A stretch of DNA of 64,000 bases from Symplocastrum torsivum CPER-KK1 (GCA_019358875.1 JAHHIF010000014.1:86381-150380), one strand, 5' to 3'; counted from the stretch's first letter, positions 1-10,628 are shown. Program-made: numbers and translations. Notes: a model not told the origin generated them from the letters alone.

Positions 1-1841
1 TCTTCGCCCCTGCCTAGGGTTGCATATGCGATCGCTTCTAGCGGAAACTTTGGCGTGCGGTCTGCATACAACAGACCATTTGCTTCCTGGAAAGTATCCG
101 TCAACTGCGTGTAACAAAATCCGCTGAACATTCCGACTTTGTTAACCACATCCAGTAGCGCCGTATACCGAATTTGCAACTCCGAGACATCCGAAGACCG
201 CACGTATCCCCAGACTTTATCCGCATCAGGTTGTTCACGGTCAGCGTAAGCGATGCCGCCGAACTCAGTTAGCATGATCGGCTGTCCGTTATGGGGATGA
301 CCATCAAGGGTGAGAACACGCCCTCCTGGACGCTGGCGATCAAACAGGTCTGATAACTTGACCTCTGGTCCATAACGCTTTGCCAACCGAGTTGGCTTAT
401 TATCGTAGTCATGAATAGCCAGGATGTCAGTCGCTGCACTCTCCCATCCGTCATTGCCGACTACTGGACGAGTTGGGTCTAGAGTTTTGGTCAAGTGATA
501 GAGTGCTTGGACGCAGTGCTGATGAGGTTCCGTCGCCGTCAAGTCAGGAACGCCCCAAGATTCATTAAAAGGCACCCAAACCACGATACAGGGGTGGCTA
601 GCATCTCGGTTGATCACCTCAGTCCACTCTTTTGTCATGCGTTCTACCGCTTTGGGCGTGAAGCGATAGGCACTTGGCATCTCCTCCCAGACCATTAAAC
701 CCAGGACATCCGCCCAATACAAGAACCGAGGGTCTTCAATCTTTTGGTGCTTGCGGACGCCGTTGAAGCCCATCATCTTGACTAACTCGACATCGCGCCG
801 CAACGCCTCATCTGAGGGGGCAGTCATCAGCGTGTCGGGCCAGTAGCCTTGGTCTAGAACTAGCCGTAGATAGTAAGGATGCCCATTGAGCATGAAGCGA
901 TCGCGCTGTATCGCCACAGTCCGCATCGCTGTATAGGACTTCACCTCATCGATCAGCTTGTCGTCTTGCCACAGTTGAACTTCCGCATCAATTAGAGTTG
1001 GCTTCTCCGGACTCCAGAGCAATTCGTTGCGGTAGTCGTCGATACCAGGGTCAGAGAGTGCAATGCGACGGTGAATTTCCCCGTTGATCACCTCGTAAGT
1101 ATCGTTTACCAGCAGTTGGCAACCAACTGTTAGTTTCACCTTTATTTGCATACCATCGTATTGCTTACCCGCGACAAAGGCTTCAAAGCCAATCTCCCAC
1201 CGCTCGAAGTGGGGTGTCCAGCGGATGCGCTCGATGTAAGTGCTAGGAACGACCTCAGCCCAGACTGTTTGCCAAATACCACTTGTGCGCGGATACCATA
1301 GACTGTGTGGCTCTAACTGCCAATCTTGCTTACCGCGTGGTTTAGCCAGATCGAAGGGGTCATCCTGTGCCCAAAGTGTTACCCGTTGTGGTCCGTTTTC
1401 ATTCAAGACATGTGTGATGTCGATGCTGAATGGAGTATGTCCACCTTCATGGTCTGCCACGAATTGACCATTAACCCAAACACGGGCACGATAGTCTACA
1501 GCCCCGAAGTGGAGCAGCACCCGACCCTCTTGTTCGGGTAAGTCAAATTCCCGCTCATACCAGCAGTTTGGGTGAAAACCTGTGTCGCCGATGCCACTTT
1601 TTGTGCATTCTGGAGCAAAGGGAACTTGAATGGTATGAGTCCAATCAGAAATATCACCTGGTCGAACAAATTGCCCAGCGTCGTCAAACGTAAACTTCCA
1701 CGAGCCGTTCAGACAAATCCAGCTAGCACGCCGCAACTGTGGACGTGGATATCCCATTTCGATCTGCGAAGAATTATCCTCGGTAGTAGCATCACAGGAC
1801 AATTCATCACACTCTTTCAGCCGTTTCCCCAATGAATGCAT
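1..1841 (-). CDS. Glycoside hydrolase family 2 enzyme (3' end outside window)
   Basis: Open frame of about 613 codons running off the left edge, read by hand from the reverse strand. It starts at ATG 1841, the first start after an in-frame TAA. The order fits GH2: an N-terminal sugar-binding jelly roll (residues about 35-200, with WYEREF and VWVNGQFV), an immunoglobulin-like domain (about 200-310), then a TIM barrel. The barrel has the acid/base motif VPFNESWG (Glu about 427) and the nucleophile motif LTEFGG (Glu about 526), so both catalytic residues are present. The family retains beta-galactosidases, glucuronidases and mannosidases; substrate cannot be told. No signal peptide is seen, so it is probably cytoplasmic. 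The last part of the barrel is not in the window. Confidence 0.9.
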   Translation of the reverse strand, partial: MHSLGKRLKECDELSCDATTEDNSSQIEMGYPRPQLRRASWICLNGSWKFTFDDAGQFVRPGDISDWTHTIQVPFAPECTKSGIGDTGFHPNCWYEREFDLPEQEGRVLLHFGAVDYRARVWVNGQFVADHEGGHTPFSIDITHVLNENGPQRVTLWAQDDPFDLAKPRGKQDWQLEPHSLWYPRTSGIWQTVWAEVVPSTYIERIRWTPHFERWEIGFEAFVAGKQYDGMQIKVKLTVGCQLLVNDTYEVINGEIHRRIALSDPGIDDYRNELLWSPEKPTLIDAEVQLWQDDKLIDEVKSYTAMRTVAIQRDRFMLNGHPYYLRLVLDQGYWPDTLMTAPSDEALRRDVELVKMMGFNGVRKHQKIEDPRFLYWADVLGLMVWEEMPSAYRFTPKAVERMTKEWTEVINRDASHPCIVVWVPFNESWGVPDLTATEPHQHCVQALYHLTKTLDPTRPVVGNDGWESAATDILAIHDYDNKPTRLAKRYGPEVKLSDLFDRQRPGGRVLTLDGHPHNGQPIMLTEFGGIAYADREQPDADKVWGYVRSSDVSELQIRYTALLDVVNKVGMFSGFCYTQLTDTFQEANGLLYADRTPKFPLEAIAYATLGRGE

Positions 1842-1976
1842 AAAAACATCTACCCTAGGTTATATCTCTAGAGTACCCACAAGAATGGTTGTTTAGGTCT
1901 TGCACATCGTTGATTCACAATAAATTTAAAGTCTTGGCTGTTATTTAGTGTTTACACAAAGTTCCATCATAATTCC

Positions 1977-2504
1977 CTAAAATCTCAAACCAACCCCACC
2001 TTGCACAGAAAGAGCGGCTCCTCCTCCATTGCGATAGGCATCGAAAGCAATAATTGCATTGCCAAATAGAACAGTGTTGCTATTCGGGACAATGTAATCA
2101 ATACCCGGTTGTAGGGCAAAGCTAGTTTTATCTCCTACTGGCGAAGGCGAAGTACCACTTGCAAAGGCAACGCCAGCGCCTAGATAGGCATCGGTTTGCC
2201 AATTGAGGGGAACGTCATAAGAAATTGTTGGCACAATCGCCGTGCCGGAGCCAATGAGAGCTTGGGCACGTAATGAGACAGGTATTTCCAACAGTTTGTA
2301 GCGCACCGCCAGCACTCCACCAATTTGCTGAGCCTCTCCTCGTGAATCTTCAAGAATACCTACCGTCGGACCCACTCCAACATAACTCCCGTAGGCAGCT
2401 TGAGCAGAAGCTGACTCCGTGGTGAAGGCAAGGGTTGCGGCAATAGCAAAGCCTCCTAAACCCATAGCACTCAGTCCGGACAACAAGCCCTTAAGACGAA
2501 CCAT
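1977..2504 (-). CDS. Secreted outer-membrane beta-barrel-like protein
   Basis: 175-residue protein. I chose ATG 2504 over the GTG 18 bases upstream because an AGGAG Shine-Dalgarno sits just before it. It has a signal peptide (LLSGLSAMGLGGFAIAAT, cleavage near SASA-QA). The mature part is rich in Gly, Ala and alternating hydrophobics, with glycine-rich turns (YGSYVGVGPTVG, TDAYLGAGVAFA) and a final strand ending LRF, as outer-membrane barrel strands often do. I infer a small 8-strand type barrel or periplasmic protein. No specific family is recognised and no operon partner is adjacent. Confidence 0.7.
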   Translation of the reverse strand: MVRLKGLLSGLSAMGLGGFAIAATLAFTTESASAQAAYGSYVGVGPTVGILEDSRGEAQQIGGVLAVRYKLLEIPVSLRAQALIGSGTAIVPTISYDVPLNWQTDAYLGAGVAFASGTSPSPVGDKTSFALQPGIDYIVPNSNTVLFGNAIIAFDAYRNGGGAALSVQGGVGLRF

Positions 2505-2795
2505 TTCCTTACTCCTCCACACCTGTAAATCCGAATGCTTGATTTGAGCAGATTTTAGCTTAATTTATAGGAAAACCAAATTCTGCATAGGTGCTGATTT
2601 GTTTATATGCAGTCAGATAAAAATTATTAGTCTGTGTAGAAAGCGATCGCTTTCGTCTATGCCAAACGAATATCCTGTCAAAAAATTCCACTGCTTTATA
2701 ATTTTTAAGCAAAAAATTTTAAAGATTAGAGAATAGTCAGCCTGGGGCGATCGCTTTCTTCGTGGGCTAGCTAAACTCTCCCTTCAAGCTTGAAC

Positions 2796-3065
2796 TTAAA
2801 AAGCTTGAATCCACTCTTTCACCTCGTATTCAGTCCAAATCCCGTTTTGCCAATAGGGGTCAGCCTCGATGAGCTGGCGCACTGTGGCTTCGTCTTCAGC
2901 TTCATAGATGCCAAAAACTTTAGTGACATCTTTGGTAGGACCAATCGTAATTAAGACACCGCTCTCTTTTTGAGTAGCAAGACCATCAAGATGAGCTTGT
3001 CGGTAAGGCGCACGCTTTTCTAAAACATCCTCACAGTAGCTTCCCCACATCACATATTTAGGCAT
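2796..3065 (-). CDS. YciI-like (YCII-related) domain protein
   Basis: 89-residue protein typical in length for the YCII/muconolactone-isomerase-like ferredoxin fold. It has MPKYVMWGSYCEDVLEKR at the N-terminus, the conserved region R..HL.GL with a basic helix, and ADPYWQNGIW near the end, which resembles the DPY/DPF motif of the family. The function of such proteins is generally unknown; several bind small ligands through a His-Asp pair. It lies 101 bp downstream of pheT in the same orientation and is separated from it by a repeat-rich hairpin, so it is probably transcribed separately. Confidence 0.8.
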   Translation of the reverse strand: MPKYVMWGSYCEDVLEKRAPYRQAHLDGLATQKESGVLITIGPTKDVTKVFGIYEAEDEATVRQLIEADPYWQNGIWTEYEVKEWIQAF

Positions 3066-3068
3066 CGC

Positions 3069-3165
3069 TAGTTATTGGTTGTTGGTTGTTAGCTGTTAGT
3101 TGTTGGTTGTTGGTTGTTGGTTGTTAATTATTTTCTAATAACAGTTAACCAACAACCAATAACTA
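3069..3165. repeat. Heptamer repeat block forming a long hairpin
   Basis: Tandem TTGTTGG/TTGTTAG heptamers fill 3077-3127. The outer 19 bases (3069-3087) are the exact reverse complement of 3147-3165, so the block can fold into a long stem. It lies immediately after the pheT stop and may act as a transcription or mRNA-stability boundary (inference). Similar heptamer arrays recur at 43577, 49506, 50524 and 63850. Confidence 0.8.
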
Positions 3166-3166
3166 T

Positions 3167-5614
3167 TTAACTTCTGAGACTGACACCGAATTTTTCAACT
3201 AGGGCTTCTCGGACTTTTTGATGCACTGGCTCAACTTCTTCATCCGTCAGAGTGCGATCGCTTGCCCGATAGATTAGCCTGAATGCCAAGCTTCGTTGTC
3301 CAGCAGGGACAGATTCGCCTTGATACTCATCAAATAACTCTACAGAGTGCAATAACGTCCCGCCTGCTTTTTGAGTAGCGCGTTCTATTTCTGCTACAGA
3401 GACTTTTACAGGTGCGAAGAAGGCGATATCCCGGTCAGTCGCTGGATAGGTCGAATATACCTGGAACCGTGGAGTCAGTTTTTCATCCTGATCTAAAGCA
3501 TCCAATAATACATCCAAGTCCAGATCAAAAGCATAGACAGCATCGGGTAAGCCTCGTTCCTGACGTAGTTGAGGATGTAGCTGTCCAAAGTTGCCTAAGC
3601 GATCGCCTTGAAACCACAACGACGCTGTACGTCCTGGGTGAAAGCGCTCATCTTGTCGATTCGGCTGATACTCAACATTGAGATTCAAGCGCTGAAACAC
3701 ACTTTCTAGGACACCCTTTGCCTCATACCAAGTCATTGGTGAGGAACGTCCTCCCTTCACCCATCTGCCTTGAGTTGGATCACCCCCGATAATTCCAGCG
3801 ATCGCATCGGCTTCTTCCAATCCTTCTTCTTCTTTCCAGAACAGCCGACCAATCTCAAAGCCATTGAGCGCCTCATTCCCTTGCTCTAGGTTGTACTGGA
3901 AGGCATCAATTAGCCCCGAAAGTAAATCGGTTCGTAAGGCGGAGTACTCTGTAAGCAGAGGATTAACCAGGTGAATTTGCGTCTCGTTCTCTGGCTTGAC
4001 TAATGAGTAGTGAACTAATTCTGTCAGCCCTCCCGCACGAAACGCTTCTCGCAGTTGTCGTGTTAGTTGCTCTTCTATGGAAAGATACCCTGGTTCTGTC
4101 TTATCCGGTAAGTCATCACAGAATTTGTCGTAGCCGTAGAGGCGAGCGACTTCTTCGATTAAGTCAATTTCGCGCTCCAAGTCCCGATAGCGGTAGGGGG
4201 GAACGGTGACTATCCATTGGGTAGAAATGTTTGAATCACTACGCTTCAGTTGACACCCAAGGGCAGTGAGGATACGTTCGACATCTTCCGCGAGGATTTC
4301 GCCTGTGTCTTCTCCCAAATCTACGGGACCTAAAATCTGATTAATTCGGTCAAGACGTAGCTCAATTGAACGTGCCCACGTTGAGGGATCGGGGCGTGTA
4401 TCGGCAATTTCTTGTGAGGTTGGTGTCCCAGAGGCTAACTGGGTCATTAATGCGATCGCACGTTTTGCCGCAATCCCCAATTCTGCTTGATTCACACCTC
4501 GCTCGTAGCGAGTAGACGCTTCTGTCCGTAAGCCTTGGGTACGGGCTGAGCGACGAATTGCCACCTGCTCAAATAACGCCGCTTCTAAGACTAGATTCTG
4601 CGTGTTCTCGTGGACTTCTGTTTCTTCGCCACCCATCACCCCAGCGAGAGCAACAGGTTTATCGTTAGCGGTAATTAATAGGGTTTGTTGTTGAAGGCTT
4701 CGGGTTTGACCATCCAGCGTCTTGAGAGATTCGCCACTTTGGGCGAAGCGCACTCCAACAGTTAAGGCATCTCCACCTGCAACTGCCTTAAGGCGATCGC
4801 GATCAAACGCATGAAGCGGTTGTCCCCACTCCAACAAAATGTAGTTTGTGACATCCACCACATTGTTAATCGGTCGCACTCCCGCTGCTTGCAAGCGCCG
4901 TTGCAACCAATCTGGGGAGGGAGCAATCTTCACTCCTTCAATCACCGTCCCAATGTATGCCGGACAAGCTTGTGGCTCAGAAACCTTGATCCTCAGATTT
5001 CCAGAACCCTGTGGAATCGTTGTTTCAGGAGCGTCTGGAAGCCTCAATGATGCCCCTGTAAGCGCCGCCACCTCTCTGGCGACCCCCACCATACTCAGGG
5101 CATCAGCACGGTTTGCTGTTGCTGTCAGGTCGAGAATGACATCTTCTAAGTCGAGGAGGGGACGAGCATCACTGCCCACCTGGAGATTCTCCTCTTCAAA
5201 AATGTGAATACCAGCCGACTGTTTTTCCAAACCCACTTCAGCTAGTGAGCAAAGCATTCCTTCTGAGCGAACCCCCCGCAGCTTTGAGGCGCGAATTTTC
5301 ACATCAATTACGGGTAGGTAAGTGCCGACAGTGGCTACAGGAACATAAATCTCTGGTCGGACATTCGCCGCGCCACAGACAATATTAAGTACACCATCAG
5401 CCGCGCCAATATCCACTTGACAGACTCTGAGCTTATCCGCATTCGGATGGGGCTGTACATCCAGAACCTTCCCAACTACCACGCCATCGGCGAAGCTCCG
5501 ACGATCTTCGATGTCTTCAACCTCAAATCCTGCCAGTGTTAGGGTTTCGGCTAACTCTTCTGGGGTCAACGTCACGTCCACCAGTTCTCGTAGCCAGTTT
5601 AGAGAGATACGCAT
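3167..5614 (-). CDS. pheT: Phenylalanine--tRNA ligase beta subunit
   Basis: 815 residues, the normal length for bacterial PheT. It charges tRNA-Phe with phenylalanine as part of an alpha2-beta2 enzyme in the cytoplasm. Visible domains: N-terminal B1 ([14 protein letters not shown]), the EMAP/OB tRNA-binding domain (residues about 40-155, with [15 protein letters not shown]), the B3/B4 editing domain (about 215-390, [14 protein letters not shown]), B5, the catalytic-like core and a C-terminal ferredoxin-fold anticodon-binding domain ([11 protein letters not shown] ... SLAFRLIYR ... TLTDEEV). It appears complete. pheS is not adjacent, as is usual in cyanobacteria. Confidence 0.97.
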   Translation of the reverse strand: MRISLNWLRELVDVTLTPEELAETLTLAGFEVEDIEDRRSFADGVVVGKVLDVQPHPNADKLRVCQVDIGAADGVLNIVCGAANVRPEIYVPVATVGTYLPVIDVKIRASKLRGVRSEGMLCSLAEVGLEKQSAGIHIFEEENLQVGSDARPLLDLEDVILDLTATANRADALSMVGVAREVAALTGASLRLPDAPETTIPQGSGNLRIKVSEPQACPAYIGTVIEGVKIAPSPDWLQRRLQAAGVRPINNVVDVTNYILLEWGQPLHAFDRDRLKAVAGGDALTVGVRFAQSGESLKTLDGQTRSLQQQTLLITANDKPVALAGVMGGEETEVHENTQNLVLEAALFEQVAIRRSARTQGLRTEASTRYERGVNQAELGIAAKRAIALMTQLASGTPTSQEIADTRPDPSTWARSIELRLDRINQILGPVDLGEDTGEILAEDVERILTALGCQLKRSDSNISTQWIVTVPPYRYRDLEREIDLIEEVARLYGYDKFCDDLPDKTEPGYLSIEEQLTRQLREAFRAGGLTELVHYSLVKPENETQIHLVNPLLTEYSALRTDLLSGLIDAFQYNLEQGNEALNGFEIGRLFWKEEEGLEEADAIAGIIGGDPTQGRWVKGGRSSPMTWYEAKGVLESVFQRLNLNVEYQPNRQDERFHPGRTASLWFQGDRLGNFGQLHPQLRQERGLPDAVYAFDLDLDVLLDALDQDEKLTPRFQVYSTYPATDRDIAFFAPVKVSVAEIERATQKAGGTLLHSVELFDEYQGESVPAGQRSLAFRLIYRASDRTLTDEEVEPVHQKVREALVEKFGVSLRS

Positions 5615-6047
5615 TGAACTCTAAGTTTTACCTTCCGTAGTTCGATTATTTTACCGTCAGCATTGAGGGATTGGGCATTGAGTATTGGGCATTGGGAAGA
5701 CTTTAATTGTGTTTAGCCACTTTCCTATTGCCGCTGTAGGTAACTCAATATTTTCTTTAGTTTGTCTGCTCAGCATGGACTTTTATTACTGCTTTATAGG
5801 AAGTTAAGCTAGCTTCATCAACTCTTTACATAAATTTTGGCTAACTTGACTCGATTTGGCTTCCTTCTTGACCAGGTAGACATGAAAAGTAGGATATCCT
5901 GGTCTTAAATCAGATCTCTATCTACAAGGCTTGCCAAACTAGGGTGCATTCGGCGGTGCGTTCCCAACAAGAGCCAGTATGTAAAGCCGGGTGCTTCAAT
6001 ATAAAGCTTCCGTCCCAGCACGGACGACGCCCCATCGGTGACGCTGA
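5615..6047. other. Intergenic region between pheT and the kinase gene
   Basis: 433 bp upstream of both divergent genes, so it should hold both promoters. I see short ATTGGGCATTGAG-type heptamer repeats at about 5661-5700 and no convincing reading frame. Short frames here lack ribosome sites or overlap the kinase start. Confidence 0.5.
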
Positions 6048-7664
6048 ATGAGCTACTGCCTAAATCCTGCCTGTCCTCAGCCCAAAAATCCGATGCACGC
6101 CGATGTCTGTCAGGCGTGCGGCACAAAGCTATTGTTACGCGATCGCTATCGGGTACACAAAGCTTTGGGTCAAGGTGGATTTGGGGCAACATTTCTCGCT
6201 GAAGATAAATCTTTGCCCGGTGACCCCTGTTGTGTCATCAAGCAACTGCGTCCGGCATCCAATGTCTCTCATGTCATACCGATGGCACGGGAGCTATTTG
6301 AGAGAGAAGCCAGAACCCTCGGAAAAATTGGTAATCATCCCCAAGTCCCTCGGCTGCTGGATTATTTTGACGAAGAACAGCAGTTCTATTTGGTACAAGA
6401 GTACATTAGCGGCTCGACCCTCCAGCAGGAAATCAAGCGCTCTGGCCCACTATCGGAAGCCGGAGTCAAGCAATTCCTTAGTGAACTCCTGCCATTACTT
6501 CAGTACATCCACAGCCAGCAGGTCATTCATCGGGACATTAAGCCCGCGAACTTGATTCGTCGTGAACAAGACCGTAAGCTGGTTCTCATTGACTTTGGTG
6601 CTGTGAAAAACCAAGTCAACGCCCCTACAGCCAGTAACTCAGACCAAACAGCTTTAACAAATTTTGCGATCGGTACCCCAGGCTTTGCGCCACCTGAGCA
6701 GATGGCATTGCGACCTGTTTATGCCAGTGATATCTATGCTGTCGGGGTCACCTGTATTTATTTATTAACGGGTAAATCACCAAAAGACCTAGATTACAAT
6801 CCCTCAACTGGGGAAATGGTCTGGCAGAAATACGTTCATGTCAGTGACCATTTTGCTGAAGTTTTGAAAAAAATGTTGGAGGCTTCGGTTCGTCATCGCT
6901 ACCAGTCAGCAACAGATATCCTAAGAGCGCTTGACTTGGAGCCTTATCTTGACAGTCTAGAGCAGGGATTGGTTGCTAAGCCGAATCAGCCACACAACCC
7001 TCTAAACCCTCAACTCTTCTACTCTGGAGACTTAGGCTCACCGAGTTCGTCTTCATCCCCCTCCACGGCAACGACGAAGTTGGCAGATGCAATTCGAGCG
7101 CGACGCGCCCGTAAGGAACAAAGCGGTTCTCGAACGTTAGGCGGGCAACGTAATCAGGGTATTCCTGCTCAACGCGCTTCAACAACTTCCGTTCGTACTG
7201 AGAGCGTTACAACAGGAAAACCAAAACTTCCTGCTAAGTTAGATGCGAATGCGCTCTTGACAGCTTATATGAAAGGTCGGAGAGATTTTGCCGCTCAAGA
7301 TTTGAGTGGGCTTGATCTTCATAAAACCGAGTTAGCTGGCGGAATTTTTCACCAAGCGAAGTTGGCTCGAACCAATTTACAGGGGGCAGATTTATCCAAT
7401 GCTGATTTTGGACGGGCAAGTCTCAATCGGGCAAACCTACGGGATGCAAAATTAGGTCGAGCTTACTTAAGCTATGCCGATTTAGAAGGGGCTGACTTGC
7501 GCGGTGCAGATCTGAGCTTTGCGTATCTCAACAACGCGAGTTTAAAAGGGGCAAATCTCTGTGGGGCAAATCTCTCCAACGCCAAGATTACTGAGGAACA
7601 ACTAGCTGTGGCAAAAACCAATTGGGCGACTGTGTTACCCAGTGGTAAGCGAGGTTTTTGGTAG
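6048..7664 (+). CDS. spkB: Ser/Thr protein kinase with zinc-ribbon N-terminus and pentapeptide repeats (SpkB-like)
   Basis: 538 residues. N-terminal Cys4 ribbon (Cys 4, 9, 21, 24), then a Hanks-type kinase domain (residues about 33-300) with the glycine loop GQGGFGATF, lysine in CVIKQL, catalytic loop HRDIKPANL, DFGAVK and GTPGFAPPEQ. The catalytic set is complete, so it should be active. A low-complexity Ser/Arg linker (about 335-410) leads to A(D/N)LxxAxL pentapeptide repeats (about 420-520). This order matches cyanobacterial SpkB kinases. No membrane segment is seen, so it is probably cytoplasmic. Substrates are unknown. The symbol is by domain resemblance. Confidence 0.88.
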   Translation: MSYCLNPACPQPKNPMHADVCQACGTKLLLRDRYRVHKALGQGGFGATFLAEDKSLPGDPCCVIKQLRPASNVSHVIPMARELFEREARTLGKIGNHPQVPRLLDYFDEEQQFYLVQEYISGSTLQQEIKRSGPLSEAGVKQFLSELLPLLQYIHSQQVIHRDIKPANLIRREQDRKLVLIDFGAVKNQVNAPTASNSDQTALTNFAIGTPGFAPPEQMALRPVYASDIYAVGVTCIYLLTGKSPKDLDYNPSTGEMVWQKYVHVSDHFAEVLKKMLEASVRHRYQSATDILRALDLEPYLDSLEQGLVAKPNQPHNPLNPQLFYSGDLGSPSSSSSPSTATTKLADAIRARRARKEQSGSRTLGGQRNQGIPAQRASTTSVRTESVTTGKPKLPAKLDANALLTAYMKGRRDFAAQDLSGLDLHKTELAGGIFHQAKLARTNLQGADLSNADFGRASLNRANLRDAKLGRAYLSYADLEGADLRGADLSFAYLNNASLKGANLCGANLSNAKITEEQLAVAKTNWATVLPSGKRGFW

Positions 7665-7822
7665 CCAGTTCAGAACGAACAAGTGTTCACTCAGAGAGAG
7701 GTTTTGGGCTGTGGTTGGTTGATTATTATAAAACGTAAGGCAAACAAAATACCAAGTATGCGATCGCATCCAGTGGCAAGGTCATTTGGATGTGTCGCTA
7801 AGTGGGCATAAAGGTAAGACTG

Positions 7823-8299
7823 ATGATTAAATCTTGGGTAGTTATCGCTACTGTGACTTTTGTCGTGGCGCTAGGCAGCTTCTTGATTAGACCCCGCCGT
7901 GACATAAAGTGGGCTAAACGTTTAGACCGACCGAACTGGCTATTCTTCGAGCCAGCTATCCCGTTCATCTGGACGATCATTTTTGCATGTGGCGCACTCT
8001 CAGCTATCCTCGTCTGGGAAAGTGACCCTGGAAGCCTTAATACATGGCTGTTTATGGGAGTTTACTTGCTAATAGAAGTTGTTACGGTTGCCTATATTCC
8101 TGTGACATTGAGAACGAAAAGCCTGACAGCTGGCACAATCTTAGGCGGCTTGGGTGCCATCTTAGGGATTTTGCTGACATTGGCTGTGTCCCCAATTTCC
8201 GGAACAGCCGCTCTATTGCTCCTCCCTTATGTGCTTTGGAGTCCAATTGGTACCTATACGACTAGAGAGATGATTGACCTAAATCCTGATGCTGCATAG
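7823..8299 (+). CDS. TspO/MBR-like membrane protein
   Basis: About 158 residues with five hydrophobic segments, the topology and length of TspO/translocator proteins, which bind tetrapyrroles. Motifs: RPNWLFFEPAIPFIWTIIF corresponds to the family's P-x-W-x-F-x-P-x-W region at helix 1-2, and LLLPYVLWSPIGTYTTREMI plus a following LNP matches the final helix (LLxPYxxW ... xLNP). I chose ATG 7823, preceded by AAGGTAAG, over GTG 7802. The divergence from classical TspO (RPNWLF without a second proline-rich loop) makes ligand assignment uncertain. Confidence 0.75.
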   Translation: MIKSWVVIATVTFVVALGSFLIRPRRDIKWAKRLDRPNWLFFEPAIPFIWTIIFACGALSAILVWESDPGSLNTWLFMGVYLLIEVVTVAYIPVTLRTKSLTAGTILGGLGAILGILLTLAVSPISGTAALLLLPYVLWSPIGTYTTREMIDLNPDAA

Positions 8300-8331
8300 T
8301 ATTATCAGGCATCGTCGTTTTGCTTGAGTTG

Positions 8332-9030
8332 TTAAGCGTTGTGGACTGTGCCATCAGGTAGGATTACTCCAGACAAGTTAGCACCTGTTAGCTTAATCAT
8401 AAGTCTGTCTTTGGTTCCAATCTTAGCTCCCCTTAAGTCAGCACCACTGAGGTCAGCACCACTGAAGTCTGCGCCAATTAAGTTAGTTTCTCGTAAGTTG
8501 GCATGACTTAGATTGGCTTGAAATAGATTGGCTCTAAAGAGATTCGCTCTCTCTAAATTTGCCCCAGTAAGATTTACCTTATGTAAAAAGGCATCGCTGA
8601 GGTTTGCGTTACTAAGATCGGCGTTAGTCAAGTTTCTGCCTGACAAATCCTTTTCTTTCAGGTCAGCATTCCGAAAATCAGCTCCACTTAAATCAGGATT
8701 TGGAGGTTTCGGTTGGGAGTAGGACTCAGAGGACGATTGCTTCTGCTGTCGGGGTGGTGTTTTGCGATCGCTTGCTTGAGAACGCTTGGCTGAAGGTTGC
8801 GATTTGGGCGTTTTCGTTCGTTGATGCTGTTGAAGCGATCGCAACTGATCACGCGCTTGGTTGATTTCCTTGAGTTTTTCTTGCGCCTTGTCTCGTAGTC
8901 TTTTGTTATCTTCAGGAACGCGATCAGGGTGCCAAATAAACGCCAAGTCCTTATATGCCTGGTTCACTTCAGCCAGTGATGCTCCAGGCTCTAACCCCAA
9001 TACTCTGTAGCATTGATCTAAATCGTCCAT
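8332..9030 (-). CDS. J-domain protein fused to pentapeptide repeats
   Basis: 232 residues from ATG 9030; GTG and TTG codons immediately before it are alternative starts. An N-terminal J domain (residues about 4-70) carries the HPD motif in FIWHPDRVPEDNKR, which stimulates Hsp70 ATPase. A Gln/Ser/Lys-rich linker (about 70-110) follows, then pentapeptide repeats (about 112-230) of the form NLSNANLSD. It probably acts as a cytoplasmic DnaK co-chaperone or targeting factor (inference). It is convergent with the TspO-like gene. This is one of five pentapeptide-repeat genes in the window. Confidence 0.85.
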   Translation of the reverse strand: MDDLDQCYRVLGLEPGASLAEVNQAYKDLAFIWHPDRVPEDNKRLRDKAQEKLKEINQARDQLRSLQQHQRTKTPKSQPSAKRSQASDRKTPPRQQKQSSSESYSQPKPPNPDLSGADFRNADLKEKDLSGRNLTNADLSNANLSDAFLHKVNLTGANLERANLFRANLFQANLSHANLRETNLIGADFSGADLSGADLRGAKIGTKDRLMIKLTGANLSGVILPDGTVHNA

Positions 9031-9119
9031 CAACACTATCCTACCAATTCGTTGTGGTTTGAGGAGTGTTTTCGAGGCAAAGGCATACCTTTGCCTCGAA
9101 TGGCTAGCAACATCTTAAA

Positions 9120-10628
9120 TTATTCCGCCTCAAAAGCACCGATGTCACACGCGCCGCCCTGGGGTCTAGCAACACCTCGTTGATCAGTTGCAGGACAGGC
9201 GGCATTGTTCGCCGCATCAATCGCTGGACTACCTGGTAGTAGTGCCACCGTCTCAGTCGAACCTCCATTATTAGCGAGAGAAGCAAGAAGTGGGTCAGCG
9301 ATGGGGATACCTGCACCGCATTCAGCGTCATTGGGATTGTTAGCAGCAAATTGCAGATTGTTGCCACCATTAGTTAAGGCATCCAAGCAATTATTTTTGA
9401 TAATCGAGTTACCACCATTACTTGCCGTGTTGTTGGCAATGATCACATTGGTAATCGTGGTTGCTGTCCCTCCAAAAATTCCCCCACCTTCAAATCCCGC
9501 AGAATTATTTGCGATCGTGCTGTTGGTAATATTGATTGTGCCACCCGTTCGCATAATCCCGCCGCCTATTCCACTTCCATCAGCACTAATCGCTTGATTC
9601 CCAAAAATTGTGCTGTTGGTAATATTCACTGTTAGACCGTTACCACTCCAAAGACCACCCCCCTGACTACTCGCTGTATTTCCAGAAAGGGTGGTATTAA
9701 CAAGACTAAGGGCAGTATTTGCGCCCCCACCAACGCTGAAAATTCCTCCACCGAATCCTTGATTACCCGTGCCAGTCACGCTATTACCAGACAATGTTGA
9801 ATTTTCAATTGTGTTGGTATTGTTGTTATAGAGTTGACTAAAGATCGCACCTCCTTGAAGAACAGCCGTGTTATTGGTGAAGCTACTACTGCGGATAATA
9901 ATTTTTCCGTTATCCCCCTTAGCCCCATCAATGAAAATTGCACCACCACCGCCCCCTGAGCCAGAACGAACGGATTGATTGCCTGTAAATGTACTGTTAA
10001 CAACAGTTAAATCACTCAATAAGTTGTGAATGGCACCACCATTTCCAGCTTGATTTCCATCAAAGGAACTCCTCTCGATAATTGCCGTTCCCTCACTTTG
10101 AATATAAATTGCACCCCCACCATCGAATTCTCCCTGTTTCGTAGATATGTTATTGCTAAATGTGCAATCAACAACTCTTAGCTTTCCTTGAAACCCACTG
10201 GAAATACCGCCTCCCTGGTCAGTTGTAAAACCATTGGCAATCGTGAGGTTCTTAACAGTAAATTCGATGCCGTTTTGAGTGGAAAAAATTCGATTTCGTC
10301 CTCTACCACTCAGTGTGATTAAGCTTTGACCATTAGTCATACCATCGATTAAGGTATTATTCGCAACTACCTTTTCTCTAGTTACTGGAATTGTGTGAGG
10401 ACTTGCACCGCAATTGAAATAAACATTGCCACCACCCGCTAAAGCTTTATTCAAAGCCGCTTCTGTACAGCTTGCAGGTGTTCCTGTGCCAACTATCCCA
10501 GCAGCAGAAGCAGGTTGAGCTGAAGTAATGGTTAATGTAAGACTCACGCCTAGGAGAGTGAGCATAGGAAGCCATGTTCTTGTGGTAAAACTAGACTTCC
10601 TTAAAGTTTTAGGATTGAATGTATGCAC
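9120..10628 (-). CDS. Secreted right-handed beta-helix protein (choice-of-anchor Q type)
   Basis: 502 residues. An N-terminal signal peptide (WLPMLTLLGVSLTLTITSAQ, cleavage near PASA) is followed by parallel beta-helix repeats rich in Asn, Gly and Thr (NSTFTGNQS, NTTLSGNTA, NSTIFGNQA). The C-terminus ends LLPGSPAIDAAN ... DQRGVARP ... CDIGAFE, the motif typical of choice-of-anchor Q/polymorphic outer-membrane-like proteins. It is probably extracellular or surface bound. The listed start is GTG 10628 without a clear ribosome site, so the N-terminus could be a little shorter. Confidence 0.85.
   Translation of the reverse strand: MHTFNPKTLRKSSFTTRTWLPMLTLLGVSLTLTITSAQPASAAGIVGTGTPASCTEAALNKALAGGGNVYFNCGASPHTIPVTREKVVANNTLIDGMTNGQSLITLSGRGRNRIFSTQNGIEFTVKNLTIANGFTTDQGGGISSGFQGKLRVVDCTFSNNISTKQGEFDGGGAIYIQSEGTAIIERSSFDGNQAGNGGAIHNLLSDLTVVNSTFTGNQSVRSGSGGGGGAIFIDGAKGDNGKIIIRSSSFTNNTAVLQGGAIFSQLYNNNTNTIENSTLSGNSVTGTGNQGFGGGIFSVGGGANTALSLVNTTLSGNTASSQGGGLWSGNGLTVNITNSTIFGNQAISADGSGIGGGIMRTGGTINITNSTIANNSAGFEGGGIFGGTATTITNVIIANNTASNGGNSIIKNNCLDALTNGGNNLQFAANNPNDAECGAGIPIADPLLASLANNGGSTETVALLPGSPAIDAANNAACPATDQRGVARPQGGACDIGAFEAE

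Noticed and set aside
4848..5207. 119-codon plus frame inside pheT
   Set aside because: Antisense shadow of pheT with no independent evidence.
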